A stretch of DNA of 64,000 bases from Sphingomonas jejuensis (GTDB lineage: Bacteria > Pseudomonadota > Alphaproteobacteria > Sphingomonadales > Sphingomonadaceae), in contig NZ_JAATJE010000001.1 in assembly GCF_011927695.1 (NCBI RefSeq), positions 930,001-994,000 of the forward strand, given 5' to 3'. The position numbers and the translations under genes are program-made. The notes beneath the pieces were generated by a model. The model was not told where the DNA came from. It saw only the letters and a list, made by a program, of their open reading frames with translations, and ran no database searches. This document shows positions 43,090 through 52,645 of the stretch, piece by piece; position 1 is the first letter of the stretch; the number at the start of each line of letters is the position of its first letter.

Positions 43090-44088
43090 ATGGCGCGCCT
43101 CCAGCCTCTTCAGATCGGCCCTGTCCGGATCGACACGCCCGTCATTCTCGCGCCCATGACGGGGGTGACGGACATGCCGTTCCGTCGGCTCGTGCGGCGG
43201 TATGGCTCCGGGCTCAACGTGACGGAGATGATCGCCAGCCAGGCCGCCATTCGCGAGACCCGCCAATCGCTGCAGAAGCTTGCCTGGGATCCGATCGAGG
43301 AGCCCGTGTCCATGCAGCTGGTGGGCTGCACCCCCGGCGAGATGGGCGAGGCCGCCCGGCTTGCCGAGGATCGCGGTGCAGCGATCATCGACATCAACAT
43401 GGGCTGCCCGGTTCGCAAGGTCACCAACGGTGATGCCGGTTCCGCGCTGATGCGCGACCTGAAGAACGCCGCCGCGATCGTGAAGGGCGTCGCCGACGCC
43501 GTGTCGGTGCCGGTGACGCTCAAGATGCGCATGGGGTGGTGCCACGACAGCCTCAACGCGCCGGAGCTGGCGCGCATCGCGGAGGATCTTGGTGTCCGGA
43601 TGGTCACGGTGCATGGGCGCACGCGTAACCAGATGTATCGCGGCGAGGCCGACTGGCGGTTCGTGCGGCGGGTCAAGGATGCCGTGTCGATCCCGGTGAT
43701 CGTCAACGGCGACATCTGCTCGATCGACGATGCGGAGGCCGCACTCGACCAATCGGGAGCGGACGGCATCATGGTCGGCCGCGGCGCCTACGGCCGCCCC
43801 TGGCTGCTGTCGCAGCTGATGCGCTGGTTCGATGCCGGCCAGCGCACGTCCGATCCGTCGATCGACGAACAATATCGTTTGATTGTCGAACATTACGACA
43901 TGATGCTCTCCCATTATGGTGCTCTCACCGGCGTCAATCTGATGCGCAAGCATGTCGGCTGGTACACCAAGGGGCTCCCCGGTTCCGCCGAGTTCCGCAA
44001 CCGCCTGAACCAGGAACCCGACGCCCAGGTCGTGCTGGCAATGCTGGCGGAATTCTACGCGCCCTGGCTCCACCGCGCCGCCGCCTGA
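43090..44088 (+). CDS. dusB: tRNA-dihydrouridine synthase DusB (NifR3 family)
   Basis: FMN enzyme that reduces uridine to dihydrouridine in tRNA. The 332-residue protein has [17 protein letters not shown] near the FMN site and the catalytic C106 in [28 protein letters not shown] and [11 protein letters not shown] are also present. ATG at 43090 gives the usual N-terminus; a TTG ten codons upstream is possible. In many alphaproteobacteria nifR3 is followed by ntrBC; here ntrYX follows directly. Confidence 0.95.
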   Translation: MARLQPLQIGPVRIDTPVILAPMTGVTDMPFRRLVRRYGSGLNVTEMIASQAAIRETRQSLQKLAWDPIEEPVSMQLVGCTPGEMGEAARLAEDRGAAIIDINMGCPVRKVTNGDAGSALMRDLKNAAAIVKGVADAVSVPVTLKMRMGWCHDSLNAPELARIAEDLGVRMVTVHGRTRNQMYRGEADWRFVRRVKDAVSIPVIVNGDICSIDDAEAALDQSGADGIMVGRGAYGRPWLLSQLMRWFDAGQRTSDPSIDEQYRLIVEHYDMMLSHYGALTGVNLMRKHVGWYTKGLPGSAEFRNRLNQEPDAQVVLAMLAEFYAPWLHRAAA

Positions 44089-44142
44089 CCGGATCGGGAC
44101 GGATCGACCCGCGAGGCGCTTGGCGCACCGCCAAACTGTTGT

Positions 44143-46398
44143 ATGCTTGCAACGATGGATGTTGTTGACGATCGGCGGAAACGCGGGCCGCGCTGGCAGC
44201 GACTGCTCTCCGCCGTCCGTCGACGCGGCCGGTTCATGCCGCTGGTCGAGCTGGCGACGGTCCTGCTGGTGGTCGTCATCGGTGTCGCCACCTGGGGCAT
44301 CCTGTCGGGCGTCCGCACCACCGGTCCGCTGACGCCCGCGCTGATCGCGCTCCTCTTGGTCTCCAACCTGCTGCCCGCGATCATGCTGCTGATGCTGATC
44401 GGCCGGCGGATCGCGCGCCGCCGCGCGCTTGCCTCGGCCATTGGCGGGGGCGGGCGGCTGCACGTCCGTCTGGTCGCGATCTTCTCGCTGCTGGCGTCGG
44501 TGCCGATGCTGCTGGTGGTCGTGTTCGCGTCGCTGCTTTTCCAGTACGGCGTCGAGTTCTGGTTCTCGGACCGTGCCCGCTCCATGCTCGAGAACGCGCG
44601 CGAGGTCGGGCAGGAATATTATGAACGCACCCGCGCCGACGTCGCACGCCAGACGGTGGCGGCCACCGGCGACATCGCGCTCTACCTGACCGAGTTCCCG
44701 ATCAACTCGCCGCAGTTCCTCGCCAGCTACGAGGTCCAGATCTTCGGTCGCGACCTCAGCGAAAGCGCGCTCATCCGCCTCGATCCGTCCGGGCGCGGCC
44801 AGCTGCTCGCCGCGATCAATCCGGAGAACCGCGATCTGGAGCGTCGCATCACCCGCGAGATCCTGGCCGAACTCGCCTCCGGACCCGACGTGGCGCTGAG
44901 CGAAAGCGACGACCGGGTGGAAGCCGTCAGCCGGCTGGTGCCGGAGGAGAACCTCTACCTCTACGTCGCCCGGGTCTACGACCGGCAGGTCGTCACCCGA
45001 TCGGAAGCGGTGCTGGCCGACTATAACAGCCTGCTCAGCCGCTCGCGCACGCTGCAGCTCCGCTTCAACGCCGCGCTTTACCTCGTTTCATTGCTGATCG
45101 TCGGCATGGCCGTGCTTATCGCGTTGAAGGTCGCGGACCGGGTGGTGCGCCCTGTGGGCGAGCTTGTCGCCGCGGCCAGGCGGGTGGCCGCCGGCGATCT
45201 CACCGCTCGCGTCGAGCGGCCGCGTTCCCGCGACGAGGTCGGCATCCTGTCGACGGCGTTCAATCGCATGACCCGCCAGCTCGAAAGCCAGACCGGCGCC
45301 CTCGTCTCCGCCAACGATCAGCTCGACGCGCGTCGCGCCTTGACCGAGGCGGTGCTGTCGGGCGTCAGCGCAGGCGTGGTCTCCGTCGATCAGGGCGGCA
45401 TCGTGCGCCTGCTCAACAGCAGCGCGGAGCATTTCCTGGGCGATCCCGGCGTCGACCCGATCGGGCGGTCCATCGTCGATCTGGCGCCTGAGCTCGGCGA
45501 TCTCGTCGCCTCCGGCGCGCGCGAGGCCGTTGTCCAGCTCGCGCGCGGCGGAGAGGTGCGCACGCTCGCCGTCCGCTTGGTGAAGGACGAGCGCGCGACC
45601 GTGCTCACCTTCGACGACATCACCCAACAGCTGCTCGACCAGCGCCGCGCGGCCTGGGCCGACGTCGCCCGCCGTATCGCCCATGAGATCAAGAACCCGC
45701 TGACGCCGATCCAGCTCGCCGCCGAGCGCTTGCAGCGCCGCTACGGTAAGGAGATCGCGTCCGATCCCGCCACCTTCTCCCGGCTGACGGAAACGATCGT
45801 CCGGCAGGTCGGCGACCTCCGCCGGATGGTGGACGAGTTCTCCTCCTTCGCCCGAATGCCGAAGCCCGTGTTCCGGCCGGAGAACCTGGGCGACATCGCG
45901 CGCCAGACCTTGTTCCTGCACGAGGTGGCGCATCCCGGCATCCGCTTTTCGCTCGATGCGCCGGAGACCGGACCCGTCCTCGTCTGCGATCGTCGGCAGA
46001 TCGCCCAGGCGCTGACCAACCTCGTCAAGAACGCTGTGGAGGCCGTGGAAGCGCGGCCCGGCGAGGGGGAGGGTGCCGTCTCGATCACCATCGATGACCC
46101 GGCGCCCGGCGCCGTAAAGCTGGACGTCGCCGACACCGGCATCGGTCTTCCTGCCGACCGCGAGCGGATCGCGGAGCCGTACGTCACCGGGCGTGCCAAG
46201 GGAACGGGCCTTGGGCTCGCGATTGTCAAGAAGATCGCCGAGGAACATCATGGCACGCTGAGCTTTTCGGATCGCCCGGGCGGCGGGGCGGTGGCGACGC
46301 TCACCTTCGATGCGGCCGGGCTCGGCCGGCTGGCGGACAGCAGCGGTTCAGGGGTGCACCCTGATGAACAACCCCTTGAAATTGCGAAGGCAGGCTAG
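44143..46398 (+). CDS. ntrY: NtrY-like sensor histidine kinase
   Basis: A 751-residue membrane sensor. N-terminal transmembrane helices (VELATVLLVVVIGVATWGIL, ALIALLLVSNLLPAIMLLML and VRLVAIFSLLASVPML) precede a large extracytoplasmic region and another helix near residue 315. HAMP follows (VVRPVGELVAAARRVAAGDL), then PAS, and HisKA with H514 in RIAHEIKNPLTPIQLA. HATPase_c has NLVKNAVEAVEA, DTGIGLP and GTGLGLAIVKKIAEEHHG. It pairs with NtrX six bases downstream. An ATG four codons on is an alternative start. Confidence 0.93.
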   Translation: MLATMDVVDDRRKRGPRWQRLLSAVRRRGRFMPLVELATVLLVVVIGVATWGILSGVRTTGPLTPALIALLLVSNLLPAIMLLMLIGRRIARRRALASAIGGGGRLHVRLVAIFSLLASVPMLLVVVFASLLFQYGVEFWFSDRARSMLENAREVGQEYYERTRADVARQTVAATGDIALYLTEFPINSPQFLASYEVQIFGRDLSESALIRLDPSGRGQLLAAINPENRDLERRITREILAELASGPDVALSESDDRVEAVSRLVPEENLYLYVARVYDRQVVTRSEAVLADYNSLLSRSRTLQLRFNAALYLVSLLIVGMAVLIALKVADRVVRPVGELVAAARRVAAGDLTARVERPRSRDEVGILSTAFNRMTRQLESQTGALVSANDQLDARRALTEAVLSGVSAGVVSVDQGGIVRLLNSSAEHFLGDPGVDPIGRSIVDLAPELGDLVASGAREAVVQLARGGEVRTLAVRLVKDERATVLTFDDITQQLLDQRRAAWADVARRIAHEIKNPLTPIQLAAERLQRRYGKEIASDPATFSRLTETIVRQVGDLRRMVDEFSSFARMPKPVFRPENLGDIARQTLFLHEVAHPGIRFSLDAPETGPVLVCDRRQIAQALTNLVKNAVEAVEARPGEGEGAVSITIDDPAPGAVKLDVADTGIGLPADRERIAEPYVTGRAKGTGLGLAIVKKIAEEHHGTLSFSDRPGGGAVATLTFDAAGLGRLADSSGSGVHPDEQPLEIAKAG

Positions 46399-46403
46399 AC
46401 GCG

Positions 46404-47780
46404 ATGGCTCTGGAAATCCTCATTGTCGACGATGAGCGGGACATCCGCGAACTCGTCGCCGGCGTCCTGGAGGACGAGGGCTATGCCGCGCGTGCCGCCG
46501 CCAACAGCGACGAGGCGCTGGCCGCCATCGACGAACGTCGCCCGTCGCTCCTCCTCCTGGACGTATGGCTTCAAGGATCGCGGCTCGACGGCTTGGAACT
46601 GCTCGACGAGGTGAAGCGCCGCGATCCTTCCATCCCGGTGCTGGTCATCTCCGGTCACGGCAATCTCGACACCGCGGTTGCCGCGATCCGGCGCGGGGCC
46701 GGGGACTTCATCGAAAAGCCGTTCGAGGCGGAGCGGCTGCTCCACCATGTCCGGCGCGCGACGGAGACCGAAGCGCTGCGGCGGGAGAACGCCAGCCTCC
46801 GCGCGCGGGTCGGCAACCATGACGAGCTCACCGGGACATCGGCTGCCATCAACGGGGTCCGCGCGACGCTGAAGCGGGTGGCCGCGACCGGCAGCCGCGT
46901 GCTCATCACCGGTGCGGGCGGGGTCGGCAAGGAAGTCGCGGCCCGGCTCCTCCACCAGTGGAGCAACCGCACGGATGCACCGTTCGTCATCGTCAATGCC
47001 GCGCGCATGACGCCGGAACGGATGGACGAGGAGCTGTTCGGCGTGGAGGAGGGCGGCAAGCTCGTCCGCGCCGGGCTGCTCGAACAGGCGCATGGCGGCA
47101 CGCTGTTCCTCGACGAGATCGCCGACATGCCGGTCACGACGCAGGCCCGGATTCTGCGCGTGCTGACGGACCAGAGCTTCCTGCGCGTGGGCGGACAGCG
47201 AATCGTCAAGGTCGACGTCCGGGTGGTGTCCGCCACCGCGCGCCACCTGCCCGACGAGATCGCCGCCGGCCGCTTCCGCGAGGATCTCTACTACCGCCTC
47301 AACGTCGTGCCCGTGCACCTGCCATCGCTCGCCGAACGGCGCGAGGACATTCCGCCGCTGATCGATCACTTCGTGGCCCGCTATGCGCAGGATCGCCGGG
47401 CGGTGGCACCGCAGGTGGCGGGTGACGCCATGGCGGTGCTGCAGGCCTATGACTGGCCGGGCAATGTGCGCCAGCTGCGCAACATCGTCGAACGCACGAT
47501 CATCATGGCGCCCGAGGATCGCATCGGCCGGATCGAGATCGACATGCTCCCGCCCGAGCTGCTGTCCGATCGCGCGCCGGTGGCGGGGGAGGCGGCCAGC
47601 GCCATCATGGGGGCACCGCTCCGCGAGGCGCGCGAGACGTTCGAGCGTGAGTATCTGCGCATCCAGATCCGCCGCTTTTCCGGCAACATCTCCCGGACGG
47701 CGGCCTTCATCGGCATGGAACGATCGGCCTTGCACCGGAAGCTGAAACTGCTCGGGCTGCATGACGTTCGAGACGATTGA
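46404..47780 (+). CDS. ntrX: NtrX-like response regulator (AAA+ activator lacking GAFTGA)
   Basis: Response regulator of 458 residues. The receiver domain has phospho-acceptor D53 in LLLLDVWLQGS. The AAA+ domain has Walker A ITGAGGVGKE and TLFLDEIADMP. The Fis-type HTH is NISRTAAFIGMERSALHRKL. The sigma-54-contacting GAFTGA loop is replaced by FGVEEGGKLVRAGLLEQ, as in other alphaproteobacterial NtrX proteins, so it probably regulates without sigma-54. It is coupled to ntrY and precedes hfq. Confidence 0.93.
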   Translation: MALEILIVDDERDIRELVAGVLEDEGYAARAAANSDEALAAIDERRPSLLLLDVWLQGSRLDGLELLDEVKRRDPSIPVLVISGHGNLDTAVAAIRRGAGDFIEKPFEAERLLHHVRRATETEALRRENASLRARVGNHDELTGTSAAINGVRATLKRVAATGSRVLITGAGGVGKEVAARLLHQWSNRTDAPFVIVNAARMTPERMDEELFGVEEGGKLVRAGLLEQAHGGTLFLDEIADMPVTTQARILRVLTDQSFLRVGGQRIVKVDVRVVSATARHLPDEIAAGRFREDLYYRLNVVPVHLPSLAERREDIPPLIDHFVARYAQDRRAVAPQVAGDAMAVLQAYDWPGNVRQLRNIVERTIIMAPEDRIGRIEIDMLPPELLSDRAPVAGEAASAIMGAPLREARETFEREYLRIQIRRFSGNISRTAAFIGMERSALHRKLKLLGLHDVRDD

Positions 47781-47883
47781 GGATCATGGACGGGCGCGGG
47801 TCCGCGCCCTATCTAACGGCACGACGTCGGCTGCGACCGGCGCGGAACATGCGGCAACGATCCGCCAATAAGGGAGCCACGTC

Positions 47884-48378
47884 ATGGCCGAGAAGATCAA
47901 CAACCTGCAGGACATCTTCCTGAACACGCTGCGCAAGCAGAAGATGCCGGTCACCATGTTCCTGGTGAAAGGCGTGAAGCTCCAGGGCATCATCACCTGG
48001 TTCGACAATTTCTCCGTCCTGCTCCGCCGCGACGGTAATTCGCAGCTCGTCTACAAGCATGCGATTTCCACGATCATGCCCGCGCAGCCGATCGATCTGC
48101 GACCGATGGAAGCGGCGTTCGCCGCCAATCCGAAGCGGCCCGGCCAGCTTCAGGACGTGTTCCTGAACGCCGTCGTCAGCAGCCAGGAACCGGTGACCAT
48201 GTTCCTGGTCAATGGTGTGATGCTGCAGGGCGAGATCGTGGCGTTCGACCTGTTCTGCATGCTTCTGTGGCGCGAAGGCCTGTCGCAGCTCGTCTACAAG
48301 CATGCGGCATCGACCGTGCAGCCGGCCCAGCCGCTCAACTTGGCCGAGGAACCGGCCGACAGCGGTGAAGAGGCTTGA
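47884..48378 (+). CDS. hfq: Hfq with two Sm domains in tandem
   Basis: RNA chaperone for small RNAs, here 164 residues and about twice the usual Hfq length. Domain 1 (about 8-66) has [24 protein letters not shown] and [11 protein letters not shown]. Domain 2 (about 89-147) has [25 protein letters not shown] and [11 protein letters not shown]. Zymomonas mobilis Hfq is also a tandem, so this is a group trait. The rim segment of domain 2 (VVSSQE) lacks the basic residues present in domain 1 (R17, K18, K20). ATG follows AAGGGAG. hflX starts within the stop codon. Confidence 0.96.
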   Translation: MAEKINNLQDIFLNTLRKQKMPVTMFLVKGVKLQGIITWFDNFSVLLRRDGNSQLVYKHAISTIMPAQPIDLRPMEAAFAANPKRPGQLQDVFLNAVVSSQEPVTMFLVNGVMLQGEIVAFDLFCMLLWREGLSQLVYKHAASTVQPAQPLNLAEEPADSGEEA

Positions 48379-49679
48379 GCGGCTTTACCCGCGACGACGC
48401 CGATTATGCGCGCGGCGCGCGCGCGCTGGTCGTCCGGCCGGAAATCGGGCCGGCGGGCGAGCGTGACAGCGACGCCCGGCTGGAGGAAGCGGCCGGCCTG
48501 GCGGCGGCGATCGGCGTCGATGTCGTTGATCGTCTCGCCATCAAGGTCCGTCAGCCAAAGCCCGCGACCTTGTTCGGCTCCGGCCAGGTGGAAAGCATTG
48601 CCACCACGGCACGCGCCCATGATGCCGCGCTGATCATCATCGACGGCGCGATCACCCCGATCCAGCAGCGCAATCTTGAAAAGGGGACCGAGGCCAAGGT
48701 GATCGACCGGACCGGTCTGATCCTCGAGATCTTCGGCGAACGGGCGGCGACGGCGGAAGGCCGGCTTCAGGTCGAGCTTGCCCATCTCGATTACCAGCAG
48801 GGACGGCTGGTGCGCAGCTGGACCCACCTTGAACGGCAGCGCGGCGGCTTCGGCTTTCTCGGCGGCCCAGGTGAAACGCAGATCGAGGCCGATCGGCGCA
48901 TGATCCGCGACCGCATGGCGCGGCTTCGCCGGGAACTGGAAACCGTGAAGCGCACCCGCAGCCTGCATCGCGCGCGGCGGGCCAAGGCGCCCTGGCCTGT
49001 GATCGCCCTGGTTGGCTACACCAATGCGGGCAAGTCCACGCTGTTCAACCGCATGACCGGGGCTGACGTCATGGCGGAGGATCTGCTCTTCGCAACGCTC
49101 GATCCGACCCTGCGGGAGATCAGCCTGCCCGGCATCCAGAAGGCGATCCTGTCCGACACGGTGGGCTTCGTGTCGGACCTCCCGACCGAGCTGGTCGCCG
49201 CCTTTCGCGCAACGCTCGAGGAGGTCGTGGCCGCCGACGTGATCGTCCATGTCCGTGACATCTCGCATCCGGATACGGAAGCGCAGGCACACGATGTCGA
49301 TGTGGTGCTCGAGGCGATCGGCGCGGCGGGAGAGGGGGCCGCCCCGCGCATCGAGGCCTGGAACAAGCTCGATCGCCTGACCGATAGCGCGGCCGAAGGG
49401 GCGCGCGCCGCGGCGGAGCGACGTGACAATGTCGTGTTGCTGTCGGCGCTGACCGGCGATGGCGTCGATGATCTGCGCGCCAGCCTGTCGGCTCTCCTCA
49501 CCCGCCACGCGCGACTTCGCCATGTGACGCTCCCGGTCGACGATGGCGCGGCGCTCGCTTGGCTCCATGAACATGGCGAGGTGCTGTCGCGCGACGTGGA
49601 GGACGGCCAGCTCCTCGTCGATGTGCGCTTGTCCGACGCCGATTGGGCGCGGTTCGAAAGCAGGGACGCCGATCGCTAG
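48375..49679 (+). CDS. hflX: Ribosome-associated GTPase HflX
   Basis: A 434-residue GTPase that rescues or splits stalled ribosomes. The N-terminal HflX domain has [12 protein letters not shown] and the [13 protein letters not shown] stretch, and a coiled region with [18 protein letters not shown]. The G domain has G1 [16 protein letters not shown]3 [10 protein letters not shown] and NKLDRL. The start is TTG overlapping the hfq stop (TTGA), so expression is probably coupled to hfq. It ends 4 bases from the convergent mazG stop. Confidence 0.95.
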   Translation: MSGFTRDDADYARGARALVVRPEIGPAGERDSDARLEEAAGLAAAIGVDVVDRLAIKVRQPKPATLFGSGQVESIATTARAHDAALIIIDGAITPIQQRNLEKGTEAKVIDRTGLILEIFGERAATAEGRLQVELAHLDYQQGRLVRSWTHLERQRGGFGFLGGPGETQIEADRRMIRDRMARLRRELETVKRTRSLHRARRAKAPWPVIALVGYTNAGKSTLFNRMTGADVMAEDLLFATLDPTLREISLPGIQKAILSDTVGFVSDLPTELVAAFRATLEEVVAADVIVHVRDISHPDTEAQAHDVDVVLEAIGAAGEGAAPRIEAWNKLDRLTDSAAEGARAAAERRDNVVLLSALTGDGVDDLRASLSALLTRHARLRHVTLPVDDGAALAWLHEHGEVLSRDVEDGQLLVDVRLSDADWARFESRDADR

Positions 49680-49683
49680 GGCC

Positions 49684-50448
49684 TCAGTCCGACGATGGCT
49701 GTTGCTCCTTCGCTTTGACCGCGCGCCACAGCGCGTCGAGCGCGTCGGCATCCAGTGCGCTGAGCGGGCGTGGCGCGGCGGCCTCGACCGCGCGGAAGCG
49801 GCGTTCGAACTTGGTGGTGGCCTGTCTCAGAGCGGCTTCTGGATCGATCTTCAGATGGCGTGCGAGGTTGGTGATTGCGAACAGCAGGTCGCCGAACTCC
49901 TCCTCGCGCTCCGCGGCCGTGGCGGCATTGGCGAGTTCGGCAAGCTCTTCGTCCACCTTCAGGCGTGCGCCCTCTGCGTCGGGCCAGTCGAAGCCGACGC
50001 GGGAGGCGCGCTTGCCGATCTTCTCCGCGCGGCTGAGCGCAGGCAGCGCGATGGCGACGCCGGCCAGAGCCGACTTGTCCGCCAGTGCTGCACGTTCCTC
50101 CGCCTTGATGCTCTCCCAGCCGGGGGTGTCGGCATCACCGAAGATGTGCGGGTGCCGACGCTCCATCTTGTCGGCGATGCCGCGCAGCACGTCGTCGACA
50201 TCGAACAGCCCGAGGTCCTCGGCGATCCTGGCGTGAAACACGACCTGCAACTGCAGGTCGCCAAGCTCGTCGCGGAGCGCCGCGGCATCGTCGCGCTCGA
50301 TAGCGTCGGCCACTTCATAGGCTTCCTCGATTGTGTAGGGCGCGATCGATCGGAACGTTTGGGCACGATCCCATTCGCATCCATGCTCGGCATCGCGCAG
50401 ACGCGCCATGATCGCGCGGAGCCGCTCGAAGGCACTCCCCTCAGCCAT
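49684..50448 (-). CDS. mazG: Nucleoside triphosphate pyrophosphohydrolase MazG
   Basis: House-cleaning NTP pyrophosphohydrolase of 254 residues with two MazG domains. The first has CEWDRAQTFRSIAPYTIEEAYEV and DELGDLQLQVVFHA, and the second KVDEELAELANA with REEEFGDLLFAITNLARHL. The EExxE/ExxD metal-binding helices are intact in both. ATG at 50448 overlaps the upstream stop by 8 bases; an ATG 24 bases earlier is possible. Last gene of the long minus-strand unit. Confidence 0.94.
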   Translation of the reverse strand: MAEGSAFERLRAIMARLRDAEHGCEWDRAQTFRSIAPYTIEEAYEVADAIERDDAAALRDELGDLQLQVVFHARIAEDLGLFDVDDVLRGIADKMERRHPHIFGDADTPGWESIKAEERAALADKSALAGVAIALPALSRAEKIGKRASRVGFDWPDAEGARLKVDEELAELANAATAAEREEEFGDLLFAITNLARHLKIDPEAALRQATTKFERRFRAVEAAAPRPLSALDADALDALWRAVKAKEQQPSSD

Positions 50449-51106
50449 TTTCGTGTGTCCGATAATATACATTATGTAAGTTTTGAGTGAGTTCGGCAGG
50501 GGCTTTGGGGGCCGGAACCATGATCAGCGTCCGTCCCTCCACCCGCCAGGATTCCAGCCCCGACAGGAAGTTCATGCCGATCACGTTGATCTGCCCGAAC
50601 GCCGGCGACGTGATCGCGCCGAGATCACGGACGACGATCGATCCGATCCGCACTTCCGGCAACCGCAACCGGCGCGCCGCCACATCACCGTTCGCCGTGG
50701 AGATCAGCACGGGAAACCCGCTCTCGTCGACACTCAATCCCGCATCGCGCACCGTGTTGCCGCTGACCGCGGTAAAGGTCGCGCCGGTATCAACAAGGAA
50801 GCGCGTGCGCGCGCCGTTGATGCTGGCGTCGATCCAGAAATGCCCATCAGGTGACAACTCGACCCTCAACTCGCCCCCGACCACTTCGGTCTTCTGACCG
50901 CTCAGTTCCCCAGTGATCCGGTTCCAGAACAGGCCAAGCTCTGTCCGATAGCTCGCCGCGACGATGACGACGCCGAACAGCAGGATCCACGTTCCGATCA
51001 TCTTCAACGTCGCGCCCAGCCCGATCCGCCGCAGCGACAGCGAGCTCGCCACCAGCACGATCGCGCCGATGGCCCATGCGAGCTGGACGGCCTGGTCAGA
51101 GCTCAT
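50441..51106 (-). CDS. Membrane-anchored retropepsin-like aspartic protease
   Basis: A 221-residue protein with two N-terminal transmembrane helices (about residues 7-24 and 34-52). A clan AA aspartic protease domain follows, with D106 in FLVDTGATFTAVSG and a flap-like region ISTANGDVAARRL. It belongs to the TIGR02281-type group; family members work as dimers. The substrate is unknown. The ATG overlaps the upstream MBL gene stop by ATGA. Confidence 0.88.
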   Translation of the reverse strand: MSSDQAVQLAWAIGAIVLVASSLSLRRIGLGATLKMIGTWILLFGVVIVAASYRTELGLFWNRITGELSGQKTEVVGGELRVELSPDGHFWIDASINGARTRFLVDTGATFTAVSGNTVRDAGLSVDESGFPVLISTANGDVAARRLRLPEVRIGSIVVRDLGAITSPAFGQINVIGMNFLSGLESWRVEGRTLIMVPAPKAPAELTQNLHNVYYRTHENG

Positions 51107-51867
51107 GGATCGATGACAAGCCCGTCATGGCCCGGCACGACACCCGCCGGCAGCCGCTCGCACAGGCTCCGGTAGTCCATCGACTGGTCCATATGCGTCA
51201 GCACGGCGAGCCGCGGCGAGACCGCGCGGATGTAGCGAAGCGCGGCGGACAGTGTCGGGTGCGACGGGTGCTCCCGCTCCCGCAAGGCGTCCACGATCCA
51301 CAGGTCGACGCCGCGGTAGAGGTCGAGCATCTCGTCCGTCATGATGTGGAAGTCGGTGGCATAGGCGGCTGACACGCCATCTGCCTCGAACCGCAAGCCG
51401 GCCGAGCTGATCGACCCGTGCGGCTGATCCACGACCCGGACCAAAACGTCACCGATCGCCAGCTCATCGAGAAGGACCTGCCCCCGCACCGTTGGCGGAT
51501 AGCCGTGCCGGCCATCGAAGACATAGCCAAACCGGTGCCTGAGCGCGTCGAGCGTGTCGACCCGGGCAAACCCCTCCACCGGCCGGCCACGCGCGTGATA
51601 GACTTGCCGGAGATCGTCGATCCCATGGCAGTGATCGGCATGGTCATGGGTCCAGATCACCGCATCGACATCTGCGACGCCGGCATCGAGCAACTGGGCA
51701 CGCAGGTCCGGCCCCGTGTCGACGAGGATGCGGGTGGTCGCGGTTTCGACGAGGATCGACACGCGTCTGCGATGGTTGCGCGGCTCCGCAGGATCGCACG
51801 AGCCCCAGTCGCCGCCGATGCGCGGTACGCCGGACGACGTGCCGCACCCGAGCATGGTGACCTTCAC
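51103..51867 (-). CDS. MBL-fold metallo-hydrolase (PhnP-like)
   Basis: A 254-residue metallo-beta-lactamase-fold protein with the metal-binding THDHADHCHGIDDL and ATDFHIMTDE, and a histidine in VLTHMDQSMD near the C-terminus. An N-terminal LGCGTSSGVPRIG loop resembles PhnP-type phosphodiesterases. The substrate is uncertain. It overlaps tatD and the protease gene by 4 bases each. The tatD-MBL pair is a common alphaproteobacterial arrangement. Confidence 0.88.
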   Translation of the reverse strand: MKVTMLGCGTSSGVPRIGGDWGSCDPAEPRNHRRRVSILVETATTRILVDTGPDLRAQLLDAGVADVDAVIWTHDHADHCHGIDDLRQVYHARGRPVEGFARVDTLDALRHRFGYVFDGRHGYPPTVRGQVLLDELAIGDVLVRVVDQPHGSISSAGLRFEADGVSAAYATDFHIMTDEMLDLYRGVDLWIVDALREREHPSHPTLSAALRYIRAVSPRLAVLTHMDQSMDYRSLCERLPAGVVPGHDGLVIDP

Positions 51868-52640
51868 GCCGTCGCGCGCGTGAAGAGACGCGCGAAATTC
51901 GCGCTCGTGTCGGCGGCCAGGGCGTCGATCGAAACGTCGCGAAGGTCGGCGAGGAAGCTTGCGGTGTTCGCGACAAAGGCCGGCTCGCAGGTCCGTCCCC
52001 GATGCGGCACCGGCGCAAGGAAGGGCGCGTCTGTTTCGATCAGCAGGCGATCGGCCGGAACCGTGCGCGCGACGTCCTGCAGATCCCTGGCATTCTTGAA
52101 GGTGACGATCCCGGAAAAGGAGATGAAGAGGCCCAGATCCAGCGCGATCCTGGCGAAGGCGTCGCTGGCGGTGAAGCAGTGGATCACCCCGGTGTAGGCG
52201 CCCTTCCCCATCTCCTCGCCCAGGATGTCGGCGGTGTCGCCCTCGGCATCGCGAGTGTGGACGATGATGGGAAGGCCGGTCTCGCGGGCGGCCCGGATAT
52301 GGGCGCGGAAGCTGTCGCGCTGCCGGGCGCGATCGCTCTTGTCATAATAATAGTCGAGGCCGCTTTCACCGATGCCGATGACGCGCGGGTTGCGGGCGCG
52401 CTCCACCAGCCGCTTGGTGTCAACGTCGGGGTGCTGGTCGGCTTCGTGCGGGTGGATGCCGACGGTCGCGAACACATCGGGCTCGCGCTCGGCCGTGGCG
52501 AGGACGGCGTCCCACTCCCCTGCCCGGGTCGCGATGTTGAGCATCATGTTGACGCCCGCGGCGCGCGCGCGGGCGAGCACGGCGCCTTGGTCCTCGGCGA
52601 GACCGGGGTAGTTGAGGTGGCAGTGACTGTCGACGAACAT
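51864..52640 (-). CDS. tatD: TatD family metal-dependent hydrolase
   Basis: A 258-residue TIM-barrel DNase-like enzyme. Ligands and motifs are VDSHCHLNYPGL at the N-terminus, GIHPHEADQHP, IGESGLDYYY, PIIVHTRDAEGD, VIHCFTASDAFA and LLIETDAPFLAPVPHRG. It lies between metG (5-base gap) and the MBL gene (ATGA overlap). Confidence 0.95.
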   Translation of the reverse strand: MFVDSHCHLNYPGLAEDQGAVLARARAAGVNMMLNIATRAGEWDAVLATAEREPDVFATVGIHPHEADQHPDVDTKRLVERARNPRVIGIGESGLDYYYDKSDRARQRDSFRAHIRAARETGLPIIVHTRDAEGDTADILGEEMGKGAYTGVIHCFTASDAFARIALDLGLFISFSGIVTFKNARDLQDVARTVPADRLLIETDAPFLAPVPHRGRTCEPAFVANTASFLADLRDVSIDALAADTSANFARLFTRATA

Positions 52641-52645
52641 GGGTC

